This document shows, piece after piece, positions 1 to 8,237 of a stretch of DNA of 64,000 bases. Numbering within the stretch: the stretch's first letter is position 1; every line of letters starts with the position of its first letter. The stretch is from NCBI GenBank assembly GCA_963706875.1, contig CAVPNW010000010.1, forward strand, positions 21,708 through 85,707, given 5' to 3'. The stretch is from Prado023 sp963706875 (lineage in GTDB: Bacteria > Actinomycetota > Actinomycetes > S36-B12 > CAIYMF01). A model generated the notes under the pieces. That model was not told where the DNA came from. It was given only the letters and a program-made list of their open reading frames with translations, and searched no databases. Position numbers and translations under genes: made by a program.

Positions 1-1873
1 TGATGGCATCGACGATCGACAGGTCGGAGGAGTCCCTGCCCAGGCCGTCGACGAAGGAACGGTCGACCTTCAGTGCGGTGACGGGGAGCTTCTTGAGCCG
101 CGCCAGCGATGAGTACCCGGTGCCGAAGTCGTCGATGATCAGGTGCACACCCAGTTGCCGCAGGGCATCCAGGGTCGAGGTGGAGGCATCCACGGAGCTC
201 ATCACTGCGGTCTCGGTGATCTCCAGGTGCAGGTTCCCCGGGGGCACCCCGGTCTCGGCAAGGGCCCGGGTGACCTTGTGGATGAGGTCGGGATCGGTCA
301 GCTGCCGCGGCGACAGGTTCACTGCCATCCACAGGTCCCGGGCCTTGGGGATCTCACGGCGCATGTGCTGCAGCTGGCCGAGGGCGGTCTCGAGCATCCA
401 GGCCCCCAGCGGCAGGATCAGCCCGGTGTCCTCAGCCAGGGGGATGAACTCGTCCGGACCGATCAGACCGCGCTCCGGGTGCTCCCAGCGGACCAGGGCC
501 TCCATGCCCACGGCCTCGCCGGTGGTGAGGTCCACCACCGGCTGGTAGTGCGCGCGCAGCTCGTCGCGCTCCAGGGCCCGGCGCAGGCCCAGCTGGTCGT
601 CGAGGCGAGCCGTGGCCTGGTCGAGCATCGTCTGGTGGAAGTGCGCCGCCTGGTCGCGGCCTGCGCTCTTGGCCCGGAACATCGCCGAGTCGGCCTCGCG
701 GATCAGGGACTGCGCGCTGGACCCGGGTGTGGCTGGTGCGACTCCGATGCTCGCGGTGAGGGTGATCTCGTGCGTGGCGATCGTGAAGGGCATTGCGATC
801 GTCGCCCGGATCATCTCGACCAGCAGCTCGAGCTCGGGATCACGGATCGCCTCGCACACGATGGCGAACTCGTCACCGCTGAACCGGGCGAGCGTGTCGC
901 CGGGCCGGGTCACCTCCGTGAGCCTCTCGGCCACATCCTGGAGCAGGGCATCGCCGATGCCATGACCGAGACCGTCATTGACGGTCTTGAACGAGTCGAG
1001 GTCCAGGAGCAGGACCACCAGCCGCTCCCCACGGCGCGGTGCCCGTGCGAGCCCGGCCTCGATCCGATCGGCCAGGAGGGTCTGGTTGGGCAGGCCCGTC
1101 AGCTGGTCGTGGAGGGCCTCATGCGCCCGCTTGTCGGCCAGGTGCTCGCGCTCCTGGGACATCTGCGCCGTGAGGTGCACGGCGAGCAGTGGGGGGACCA
1201 GCAGGGGGAGGATGACCCACGTACCTTCATGGATCGCAACGACGGCCACGAGCGGTGACAGGGTCAGGACTGCGAACGTGGAGACGGTGTAGAACCAGAA
1301 GTCCTCCGTGAAGGACTCCCACCAGGACTGGTCCTCGGCGAGCCCGGCCACGATCGCGAGGTTCACCAGGTGGTAGACGACCCAGGACAGCGCGACCAGC
1401 CCGAGATCCCGAGGGGTGATCTCGCCGGCCTCGGTCGTGGGCCATATACCGCGATCCAGGACCGCCGAGGCGGCGAGCACGGACAACGTGTAGTTGCCCA
1501 CGTTGAAGAACAGCTTCCACACGACCTTGCGGGCCAGTAGCTCGCTCATGAGCGTTGCCAGCGCCATCATGACCAGTGCCGGCAAGGGGCCCCACAGGTA
1601 CAGGGTCGCGAAGACGAAGGCCTGCGAGATGGAGATCGGGTCACCCTCGAACCGACTCATCATGATGGGCCGCAGCTCCGTGACGACCACCAGTATCGCC
1701 ATCATCACCAGTGGGGCTACCGCGTCCTGGGCCCGGAGGTCGCCGATGACATCGGGCAGCAGGGCCAGTGCGATGAGCGCCACCGCGCATCCGCCGATCG
1801 CGCTCAGGAACCAGGCGGTGCGGAAGACAGCCGGATGCCGAGCGTTCAACGCGCTCGACCGCATCCCGGCCAT
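1..1873 (-). CDS. Membrane GGDEF-EAL cyclic-di-GMP protein (3' end cut by window edge)
   Basis: Enzyme of cyclic-di-GMP turnover; 624 codons are visible and the gene runs off the left edge. Residues 1 to about 230 are a hydrophobic multi-helix sensor region. A GGDEF domain follows (about 260-420) with an SGDEF active loop near residue 331, preceded at five-residue spacing by RPGD, matching the RxxD product-inhibition site. The EAL domain begins around 435 with the EAL motif near 458, then AVNLSPRQL, EITE, DDFGTGYS and LKVDRSF, so the usual phosphodiesterase metal and catalytic residues seen so far are intact. The ATG at 1873 follows GAGAGGAG at a good distance. The first Gly of GGDEF is Ser, so cyclase activity is uncertain while phosphodiesterase activity is likely. 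The upstream gene on the same strand is another cyclic-di-GMP enzyme. Confidence 0.9.
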   Translation of the reverse strand, partial: MAGMRSSALNARHPAVFRTAWFLSAIGGCAVALIALALLPDVIGDLRAQDAVAPLVMMAILVVVTELRPIMMSRFEGDPISISQAFVFATLYLWGPLPALVMMALATLMSELLARKVVWKLFFNVGNYTLSVLAASAVLDRGIWPTTEAGEITPRDLGLVALSWVVYHLVNLAIVAGLAEDQSWWESFTEDFWFYTVSTFAVLTLSPLVAVVAIHEGTWVILPLLVPPLLAVHLTAQMSQEREHLADKRAHEALHDQLTGLPNQTLLADRIEAGLARAPRRGERLVVLLLDLDSFKTVNDGLGHGIGDALLQDVAERLTEVTRPGDTLARFSGDEFAIVCEAIRDPELELLVEMIRATIAMPFTIATHEITLTASIGVAPATPGSSAQSLIREADSAMFRAKSAGRDQAAHFHQTMLDQATARLDDQLGLRRALERDELRAHYQPVVDLTTGEAVGMEALVRWEHPERGLIGPDEFIPLAEDTGLILPLGAWMLETALGQLQHMRREIPKARDLWMAVNLSPRQLTDPDLIHKVTRALAETGVPPGNLHLEITETAVMSSVDASTSTLDALRQLGVHLIIDDFGTGYSSLARLKKLPVTALKVDRSFVDGLGRDSSDLSIVDAI

Positions 1874-2099
1874 CTCGCTCTCCTCTCAGAGAGTAATCGT
1901 TTCATGGCGCACGGTAATGGATCTTGTGCGCCAACACAACATCCCACGCATATCATCACGCATTGGGCGCACGGCAAATGACGTGCCACAGCACTCCCGG
2001 GTCCCAACGTCGCAGGTCACGAGTCGTTCCAGGGGCGCAGATTCGTCGTATTCCACGACATTTCGCCGGACCGAGGAACGTGCACGCACTGCATTCGGA

Positions 2100-3761
2100 T
2101 CAGGAGTCGCTGAGCCCTTCGACACCGATTCGGTTCCCACCCGAGCGCTTCGCCCGGTAGAGGGCCTCATCGGCGCGCCGCAGCGCCTCATCGGTCTCGG
2201 CCGTGGATTCGGCCAGCACGGCACCGACCGAGATGCTCACGTCGATGGCACCCATGGACGTCTCGACGGGGTGGCTGGCGGCCGACTGGACGTTGCGGGC
2301 GACCAGCGCGAGCTCCTGGATCGAGTCGCAGTGGTCGAGCACGATGAAGAACTCGTCGCCGCCGTAGCGCGCGACCTCGTCCTGACGACGCACCGCCCGC
2401 TCCAGGCGGTTGGCGACCGCGGAGATCACGGCGTCGCCGACGAGGTGGCCGTACCGGTCGTTGATGGGCTTGAGGTTGTCGATGTCGCAGAAGAGCACTC
2501 CCACGGTGCTTGCCGACTCAGGCGGCATCCCCAGGCGCTGGGTCAGGCGGGTCTTGAGGGACTCCTTGTTGGCCAAGCCGGTCTGCAGGTCGTGGCTGGC
2601 CTTGTAGGTCAGGTCGGCCTCCAGTCGCCGCGCGGCGGTCCTGTCGGCGAACTGGTGGACGAAGAGCGCCGGGTTGCCGAGGTCGTCGCGCATGATCCCG
2701 ACCGAATGGTCGACCCACACCTCGCTCGTGTGGCTTGTCAGACGGTGCTGGCATCGCTCGATGGCGATGTTGCCCCAGAGCAGGCGCTCACGCCACTGGT
2801 CGACCTGCTCTCGCTCCTCCTCGGGGATGTACTCCCGGAACCGGTGCCCGATCAGTGCCTGGCTCGACGTCCCGAGCAGCTCGCAGAGTGCTGGGTTGAC
2901 CTGCACGATCCGGTCCTGGGAGTCGGTGACGGCCATGCCCTCGGGCGCCCCGAGCATGGCCATCCGGAACTGCTCCTCGCTGCGCGCGAGCTCCCGCTTG
3001 GCTCGTAGCTCCTCGGTCACGTCGCGCATGGCGATGGCGGTGCGGCGCCCGGTCCCGGCGTCGGCAACCGGGCGGGCGGTGACCGACATGTAGCGGTAGG
3101 CGCCGGAACTCGAGCGGAACCGGACGGTGCGGGTGGTCGGCTCCTGGCCCGGCTCGGAGCCGGCCAGCGCGTCGGTGAATCCCTGGAGGTCCTCGTGGGC
3201 GATCAGCCTGGTGATCTCACGCCCGATGATCTCGGCGGAGTCGGACTCCGGGCCCAGGACGGCCCGGACCGAGGGCGAGGCCCAGGTGATCCGGCCGGCA
3301 TCGTCGATCAGGGTCACGACGTCAAGGACGTTCTCGCTCATCACCTCGAGCGAGACCTGCGTCTGCACGGAGCTCGTCACATCGACCGCCTGGGCGAGGA
3401 TCGCCGGCCCGTGGTCGCCCTCGGCGGGCAGCAGGCTGAGCGACACGTGCAGCCAGCTCCCGGGGGTCGGGCCCTGGACCCTGGCCATGGAGATCGGCTG
3501 CTCGCCCAGGGCCGCCAGGGCGTCGGTCATCCGCTCCCGGTCGGACTCGTGGACCAGCTCGGCGACGGAATGGCCGACCAGCTCGGCCTCTGGGAACCCG
3601 ACGAGGTCGAGCATCGCCCGATTCACCCACAGGAGGGTCCCGTCGGGGCCGATCACGGCCGCCCCGACGGCCGCACCCTCGTGCGCGCGCTGCACCCAGG
3701 AGGAGACGCCCGCCCGCACAGGATGCGGGTGCTGGTCATGGGTCTGCTGGGTGGCGGCCAC
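2100..3761 (-). CDS. PAS-PAS-PAS-GGDEF diguanylate cyclase
   Basis: Probable cytoplasmic diguanylate cyclase (2 GTP to cyclic-di-GMP) of 553 residues. Three PAS-type sensory modules occupy about 20-140, 145-260 and 265-385; the first has the typical VNRAMLDLVGF and the third VNPALCELLGTS. The GGDEF domain (about 390-553) carries FCDIDNLKPINDRYGH and a perfect GGDEF at 467-471, with RRQD at 458-461 forming the RxxD inhibitory site. No membrane helix or signal peptide is seen, so sensing is probably of an internal cue (redox, ligand or light cannot be told apart here). GTG start at 3761. The next gene downstream on the same strand is a GGDEF-EAL protein 226 bases away, which may form an opposing pair with it. 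Confidence 0.93.
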   Translation of the reverse strand: MAATQQTHDQHPHPVRAGVSSWVQRAHEGAAVGAAVIGPDGTLLWVNRAMLDLVGFPEAELVGHSVAELVHESDRERMTDALAALGEQPISMARVQGPTPGSWLHVSLSLLPAEGDHGPAILAQAVDVTSSVQTQVSLEVMSENVLDVVTLIDDAGRITWASPSVRAVLGPESDSAEIIGREITRLIAHEDLQGFTDALAGSEPGQEPTTRTVRFRSSSGAYRYMSVTARPVADAGTGRRTAIAMRDVTEELRAKRELARSEEQFRMAMLGAPEGMAVTDSQDRIVQVNPALCELLGTSSQALIGHRFREYIPEEEREQVDQWRERLLWGNIAIERCQHRLTSHTSEVWVDHSVGIMRDDLGNPALFVHQFADRTAARRLEADLTYKASHDLQTGLANKESLKTRLTQRLGMPPESASTVGVLFCDIDNLKPINDRYGHLVGDAVISAVANRLERAVRRQDEVARYGGDEFFIVLDHCDSIQELALVARNVQSAASHPVETSMGAIDVSISVGAVLAESTAETDEALRRADEALYRAKRSGGNRIGVEGLSDS

Positions 3762-3965
3762 GGGATCACTCTAGGGCGACGCACTGACATCCGGGTGGCG
3801 CGGCGCGAGCGCCCGGCCGTGGACGTTGACCGGCAGGTGACGCACGGCCATGCTGGGCGGGACCGGTCCCGAGGGGGCTGCGAGGAGGGGACCATATGTC
3901 CACGCTGAACGTCAGCGCGGCCCGCGCGGGCTGCCCGCGGGCGCTGGCCTGAGGCGGGGGGTCGG

Positions 3966-5555
3966 ATGCGGATCGACCTGAACGCCGACCTCGGCGAGGG
4001 CGTCGGCGACGACGAGGCCCTGCTGGCGATCGTGACGTCGGCCAACATCGCCACCGGAGCGCATGCCGGCGGGGGAGCGGTGCTGGCGCGCGCCGTCGCC
4101 GCGGCGGCCCGACGGGGGGTGGCGATCGGCGCCCACCCCTCGTACCGGGACCGGGTCGGATTCGGCCGGGCCTCGCACCTCGGCGTGCTCCACCGGGACG
4201 TGTCTGCCCGCTCGCTGCTGGTCGGTGACCTCGTCGCGCAGATCCTCGTGGTGGCCCGGGAGGCCGAGCGTCACGGCGTCACGTTGGCCCACGTGAAGGC
4301 GCACGGCTCGCTCTACAACGAGGCTGTCCATGACCCGGTGGCCGCGCAGGTCGTGGCCGACGCGGTCCTCGGCGCCGAGCACGCGCTCGGGTACCGGATC
4401 TCGGTCATGACCCAACCGGGTGGGGAGTTGGCGCGCATAGCAGGGGGTCGCGCCATGGTCGTCATCCCGGAGGGGTTCGCCGACCGCGGGTACTCGAGCA
4501 CGGGTCAGCTCGTGCCCCGCGGCGAGCCCGGGGCGGTGCATGCGGACACCGGTTCCATGGTCGCGCAGGCACTGGACCTCGCTGGTGGCCATGTTGATCC
4601 GCTGGACGGTCCGCGCATCGCAGTCGAGGTTCACTCGCTGTGCGTCCACGGCGACACCCCGGGAGCTGTTGCCGCGGCACGGGCGATCCGGGCGGCCCTG
4701 GAGCAGCAGGGCTGGCTGGTGGTGGCCCCGAGCGGGCAGGTGGCCACCAGGGAGCGCGCGGAGGTGGCGGACGGATCGCTCGGGGCCGCCGAGGATCAGG
4801 ATCGGCCAGGCAGCGGGCCCACACCTGTGGCCGCGAGCGACGCGGGTGGGATCGCTGGTGATCTGCTGGCGATCACTGAGTTCGGGGACCGAGCACTGCT
4901 GGTCGAGCCGCGGGAGCGCCGACCGCCGGGCACCGAGTGGGTGCTGCGCGTGGCCGCCCGGGCCCGCCGGCGCTGGCCCCGGGCGACTGTGGTCCCGGGG
5001 CTGGCCAGCGTGCTGGTGGCCTTCGAGCGCCCGTCGGATCGACCCGATCCCCGAGGTACCGATGTCCTGGCCGTCCTGTCGCCAGAGACTCCGGCCGATC
5101 GCGGAGCAACTGCCCAGGAGGACTCCGACCTCGACACCGAATCGGGACGGGTCCTCTCCGTGGCCGCCCCCCGGCTGCACACGCTTCCCACCCGCTACGA
5201 CGGCCCCGACCTCGCCGATGTGGCAGCGATGCTCCACCTCCCGTCCGCCGAGGTCGTGCGTCGGCACCGGGCCGCGACCTGGACCGTGGCGGCCGTCGGG
5301 TTCTCGCCGGGGTTCGGCTACCTGACCACCCCGGACCCGCTGTTCGCCGCGGTCGGACGCCTCGCGGACCCGCGACCGAAGGTCCCCAGGGGATCGGTTG
5401 CCCTCGCAGCCCAGATGTGTGCCGTCTACCCGTCGGCGACCCCGGGCGGATGGCAGCTCATCGGGTCCACCACCGCCGAGCTGTTCGACGTCGCGGCCGA
5501 GCACCCCGCGCTTCTGCGGGTCGGCGACCGCGTGGAGTTCGTCGAGGTGCCCTGA
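3966..5555 (+). CDS. pxpA-pxpB: 5-oxoprolinase subunits A and B fused (PxpA-PxpB)
   Basis: ATP-dependent 5-oxoprolinase components that convert pyroglutamate to glutamate. Residues 1 to about 255 are a LamB/YcsF (PxpA) domain starting MRIDLNADLGEG, with GAHPSYRDRVGFGR and VKAHGSLYN. A low-complexity linker (about 255-290) leads to a KipI-like PxpB domain (about 290-529) with VGFSPGFGYL and PGGWQLIGST. These are normally separate genes; the linker reads cleanly in one frame with no internal stop, so this looks like a true fusion. The stop overlaps the ATG of pxpC (TGATG), indicating translational coupling and a complete A-B-C enzyme. The ATG start follows a G-rich stretch. Confidence 0.93.
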   Translation: MRIDLNADLGEGVGDDEALLAIVTSANIATGAHAGGGAVLARAVAAAARRGVAIGAHPSYRDRVGFGRASHLGVLHRDVSARSLLVGDLVAQILVVAREAERHGVTLAHVKAHGSLYNEAVHDPVAAQVVADAVLGAEHALGYRISVMTQPGGELARIAGGRAMVVIPEGFADRGYSSTGQLVPRGEPGAVHADTGSMVAQALDLAGGHVDPLDGPRIAVEVHSLCVHGDTPGAVAAARAIRAALEQQGWLVVAPSGQVATRERAEVADGSLGAAEDQDRPGSGPTPVAASDAGGIAGDLLAITEFGDRALLVEPRERRPPGTEWVLRVAARARRRWPRATVVPGLASVLVAFERPSDRPDPRGTDVLAVLSPETPADRGATAQEDSDLDTESGRVLSVAAPRLHTLPTRYDGPDLADVAAMLHLPSAEVVRRHRAATWTVAAVGFSPGFGYLTTPDPLFAAVGRLADPRPKVPRGSVALAAQMCAVYPSATPGGWQLIGSTTAELFDVAAEHPALLRVGDRVEFVEVP

Positions 5556-6427
5556 TGGCTGGCGTGCGCGTGGTGGGGCTGTCGGGGTCGGCGCTGTTCC
5601 AGGACTCCGGGCGCCACCACATCGACAGCGGGGTGCCGGTCTCGGGAGCATTCGACCGGGACGCGCACGCGGCGGCGGCGGCCCTCGTGGGCGGCGGCTG
5701 CGAGCAGGCGTCCCTCGAGATCGTCGGGATGATCGAGGTGGTGCCGGACCAGCGCATGACCTGTGCGGTGACCGGGCGAGCGACGGTGACGGTCGACGGT
5801 CGGCCGGCCGCGCCCTGGACGGCCCTGGACGTGGAGGCGGGCGTGCGGGTGCAGGTCCACGCCGGGGGCCGGGCGTATCTCAGCGTGGCTGGTGGGTTCC
5901 AGCCCGCCCCCATGCTCGGGTCGCGCTCCACCTGCCTGCTCGGGCCGATCGGACCGCCCCCGGTGGGGATCGGTGACACGTTGCCCCTGGCCGCGACCTG
6001 CACGTCCGGGACGGCCGGGGACTTCGTCCGCGCTCCGGATCCGCGCGCCGGGGTGCGTGTGGTCCCGGGGCCGCACCTGCGCGTCGCCTCGTGCGACGTG
6101 CGTGTGCTGGACGCCTCCCGGATCGGTGTACGGCTCACGGCGGGCAGGTTGGACGGCGGGGGTGCCCAGGTCCGATCCGACCTGCCCTCGCTCGGGGTCC
6201 TGCCCGGGGCCGTGCAGATCCTGCCGTCCGGGGACTGGATGCTGCTCGGGCCGGACGCCGGCACGATGGGGGGCTACCCGATCGCAGGCGTCGTCGCCAC
6301 GGCCGATCTCGGCGCCTGGGCGCACGTGCGAGTCGGTGAGGTCGTGCACCTGGAGGTCATCGTCGCCGGGGATGCTCCGGATCCAGCCGCGCCGGCCGTC
6401 GTCCGCGTTCAGGGGTTGGGCGGCTAG
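5555..6427 (+). CDS. pxpC: 5-oxoprolinase subunit C (PxpC, KipA-like)
   Basis: Third component of the pyroglutamate-cleaving 5-oxoprolinase, 290 residues, of the biotin-dependent carboxyltransferase-like KipA/PxpC family. Family features seen are SGSALFQDSGR near the N-terminus, GVPVSGAFD, an internal LSVAGGF and the C-terminal SDLPSLGVLPGAVQ and LGPDAGTMGGYP. The ATG shares its A with the TGA stop of the PxpA-PxpB fusion, so the two are made together. Length is normal for the family. The downstream gene is a convergent TetR-type regulator; nothing shows whether it controls this operon. Confidence 0.93.
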   Translation: MAGVRVVGLSGSALFQDSGRHHIDSGVPVSGAFDRDAHAAAAALVGGGCEQASLEIVGMIEVVPDQRMTCAVTGRATVTVDGRPAAPWTALDVEAGVRVQVHAGGRAYLSVAGGFQPAPMLGSRSTCLLGPIGPPPVGIGDTLPLAATCTSGTAGDFVRAPDPRAGVRVVPGPHLRVASCDVRVLDASRIGVRLTAGRLDGGGAQVRSDLPSLGVLPGAVQILPSGDWMLLGPDAGTMGGYPIAGVVATADLGAWAHVRVGEVVHLEVIVAGDAPDPAAPAVVRVQGLGG

Positions 6428-6474
6428 GGCGTCGCCCACCCCGGCCAGCGTCGACCCGCCGGCGCCCCAGCGCC

Positions 6475-7245
6475 TCAGGCCGTGAGCATCGCCCGGATGA
6501 CCGTGGCCACCTGGTCGTTCGGGATCTCATCGAGCTCGAGTGACTCGCGCCACCGCGATTCGAGCACGTTGAGGCCCCAGGCGACCGACGCGATGCATGC
6601 CGACAGCACGCGTGGGTCCACAGACGATGACAGGCCCTGCTGATCTCGATGGCGCGCGATGACCTCGGCGATGGTATTGATCGGCAGCGGCGTGTTGGGC
6701 TTGCCGAGCTTGCCCTGCAGGGCCCGGTCGGTCAGGACGCGCATCCCGCCGGCGCCTGCGCGCGACGCATCCAGGATCCTCTCCAGGTTGTCGAAGAGCC
6801 CGTCGAAGTCGTCGGGCAGCGCCGTGGAGACGGACTCCTCGAGGCGGGCGATCGCCAGGTCGACGAGCTGGTCCTTGGACGTGGCGTACCGGTAGAGGTC
6901 CGAGTGGGCGACGCCGGCCTCGGCAGCGATCTGCCGGATGCTGATCTCCTGCCCCGGGTTGGCCACGAGCAGGCGGACGGTGGCCGCAACCAGGTCCTCG
7001 AGGCGGGCGCTCGGCTGGTCGCTGGCCGCTCGCTGGCGGGCCCGGAAGTCGCGGTGCCAGGCGAGGATCTCCTCGCGGGTCCACAACCGGCTGCGACCCC
7101 CGCCGGGAGCCGGGCGGCCGGTGGGGAAGTCCACGTAGCGGCTTCGGTAGGTCGAGACGCTGTTGCGGTGAGCGAGCCCGAGGATGGTCGCGACCTCCCC
7201 AGCGTCGATCAGTTCGTCGGGTCGCTCTGCGGTGGCGGCGGTCAT
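6475..7245 (-). CDS. TetR-family regulator with an additional N-terminal HTH domain
   Basis: Transcription regulator of 256 residues with two putative DNA-binding modules. Residues about 10-70 resemble an excisionase/AlpA-type winged helix (LIDAGEVATILGL, then SRLWTREEILAW). Residues about 80-130 are a standard TetR helix-turn-helix (ISIRQIAAEAGVAHSDLYRY followed by SKDQLVDLAI), and the rest is a helical ligand/dimer domain. Ordinary TetR proteins are about 190-210 residues and lack the first module. ATG start. A GTCTA-N6-TAGAC inverted repeat lies just upstream and may be its own operator. Target genes and inducer are unknown; the convergent 5-oxoprolinase genes are neighbours only. Confidence 0.85.
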   Translation of the reverse strand: MTAATAERPDELIDAGEVATILGLAHRNSVSTYRSRYVDFPTGRPAPGGGRSRLWTREEILAWHRDFRARQRAASDQPSARLEDLVAATVRLLVANPGQEISIRQIAAEAGVAHSDLYRYATSKDQLVDLAIARLEESVSTALPDDFDGLFDNLERILDASRAGAGGMRVLTDRALQGKLGKPNTPLPINTIAEVIARHRDQQGLSSSVDPRVLSACIASVAWGLNVLESRWRESLELDEIPNDQVATVIRAMLTA

Positions 7246-7252
7246 GCGGTCA

Positions 7253-7268
7253 GTCTAGTCAAGTAGAC
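7253..7268. promoter_or_regulatory. Candidate autoregulatory operator of the TetR gene
   Basis: GTCTAGTCAAGTAGAC is an inverted repeat with 5-base arms (GTCTA/TAGAC) around 6 bases, 8 bases upstream of the ATG at 7245. The position suits autorepression by the TetR protein, but short repeats can occur by chance. Confidence 0.35.
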
Positions 7269-7332
7269 AGGGCGCCCGCGTCTCCGATCCACCCGTTCGG
7301 CGCGTCGCGATCGGATACCCGCCGGGGAATGC

Positions 7333-7368
7333 AGAAGGCCCCGGGACATGTTCGTCACGGGGCCTTCT
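7333..7368 (-). terminator. Hairpin terminator after the SHOCT gene
   Basis: Perfect 11-bp inverted repeat, AGAAGGCCCCG and CGGGGCCTTCT, around a 14-base loop, starting 13 bases past the stop of the minus-strand SHOCT gene. No clear T tract follows, as is common in actinobacteria. Confidence 0.75.
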
Positions 7369-7381
7369 GGCGGGGCTGTGA

Positions 7382-7781
7382 TCAGGAGGCGAGGGCCTTG
7401 GCCTTCAGGGCGTCGAACTCCGCCTGCGTGATGGCGCCGGAGTCGAGGAGTCCCTTGGCGTCGTTGATCTGCTCGGCCGGCGTCTTGGTCTTGGCGGCGA
7501 CGCTCTGGATGTACTTCTCCTGCTGGGCCTGCGCGTCGGCCACCTGGGCCATCTGGCGCTCACCCATGCTCTTGCCGCGAGCGATCAGGTAGACCAGCGT
7601 GGTGATCGGCGCGAAGAAGATGAAGAAGACGGCCCACAGGAACTTGGCGAAGCCGCCGAGGGTGTTGTCGCTGAACAGGTCGATGACGCAGCGGATCCAG
7701 ATGAAGATGAACGCGATCCAGATGAAGAAGAGGAAGCTCCAGAGCGAGGACGTCCCAGAAGTTGGTGCTGTTGAAGTCCAA
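7382..7781 (-). pseudogene. PLDc_N/SHOCT membrane protein with one apparent +1 frameshift
   Basis: Small membrane protein; the intact product would be 132 residues. The N-terminus (TTG start at 7781, AAAGG ribosome site) reads MDFNSTNFWD and then loses frame between about 7745 and 7756. Dropping one base, for example one of the three C at 7754-7756, joins it to WSFLFFIWIAF, RCVIDLFSDNT and LVYLIARGKSM, which is a phospholipase-D nuclease N-terminal-like membrane pair. A C-terminal SHOCT motif (LLDSGAITQAEFDALKAKAL) follows. No start codon exists in the second frame before the membrane segment, so it cannot be a separate gene. Start-to-stop length is 3n+1. A sequencing insertion is more likely than loss of function. 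Role unknown; the family is often near stress genes. Confidence 0.8.
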
Positions 7782-7997
7782 TGATGTGCCTTTCGTTGGG
7801 TATGGGGGTGCTCGGCGCCAGTGTAGACCCCCTGCTACCTATCCGACGTCATGGTGTCGCTTAGCCCCCTCGGCGTGGCGACCGTGCCTGAGGTCACTGC
7901 ATGTGACGACACTCACACTGGGGTCCGGTATCCCTGACCGCCCGCATCCGTCTGAGAGGTGATGCGCCACAACGGGCGCTGGAACTGAGGAGGAACC

Positions 7998-8207
7998 ATG
8001 AAGACCAATGAGGGAACCGTCGATCGCATCATCCGCGCCGTCGTCGGCGTCGCCGCCCTGCTGGGCGCATTCGCGATGGGCTCGGGCAGCGTCGCCTTCG
8101 TCCTTCTGCTGGTGGTCGGGGCGGTCCTGCTCGTCACCGCCGCGGTCGGATTCTGCCCGCTGTACCGGGTGTTCGGCATCAACACCTGCCCGGTCGCGAA
8201 GAACTGA
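7998..8207 (+). CDS. DUF2892 small membrane protein
   Basis: A 69-residue inner-membrane protein of the DUF2892 (YgaP transmembrane-like) family. It starts MKTNEGTVDRIIRAVVG, has two hydrophobic helices (about 14-30 and 33-50) and ends FCPLYRVFGINTCPV. The spaced Cys pair (CPLYRVFGINTC) is characteristic. ATG preceded by GAGGAGG. In other bacteria such domains join or sit near rhodanese sulfur-transfer proteins, but no rhodanese gene is in this window. Function unproven. Confidence 0.85.
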   Translation: MKTNEGTVDRIIRAVVGVAALLGAFAMGSGSVAFVLLLVVGAVLLVTAAVGFCPLYRVFGINTCPVAKN

Positions 8208-8237
8208 GCCGGGCCGCGGTCAGTAGGCTTCCGACCC

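Noticed and set aside
143..1258. Long plus-strand open frame opposite the GGDEF-EAL gene
   Set aside because: It lies antisense to clear GGDEF and EAL motifs, has no family-like features and is a by-product of G+C-rich codon use.
7382..7781. Programmed frameshift in the SHOCT gene
   Set aside because: No slippery heptamer, stop-coupled site or stimulatory structure was seen, and the same sign of shift occurs in five other unrelated genes, so a sequence insertion is simpler.
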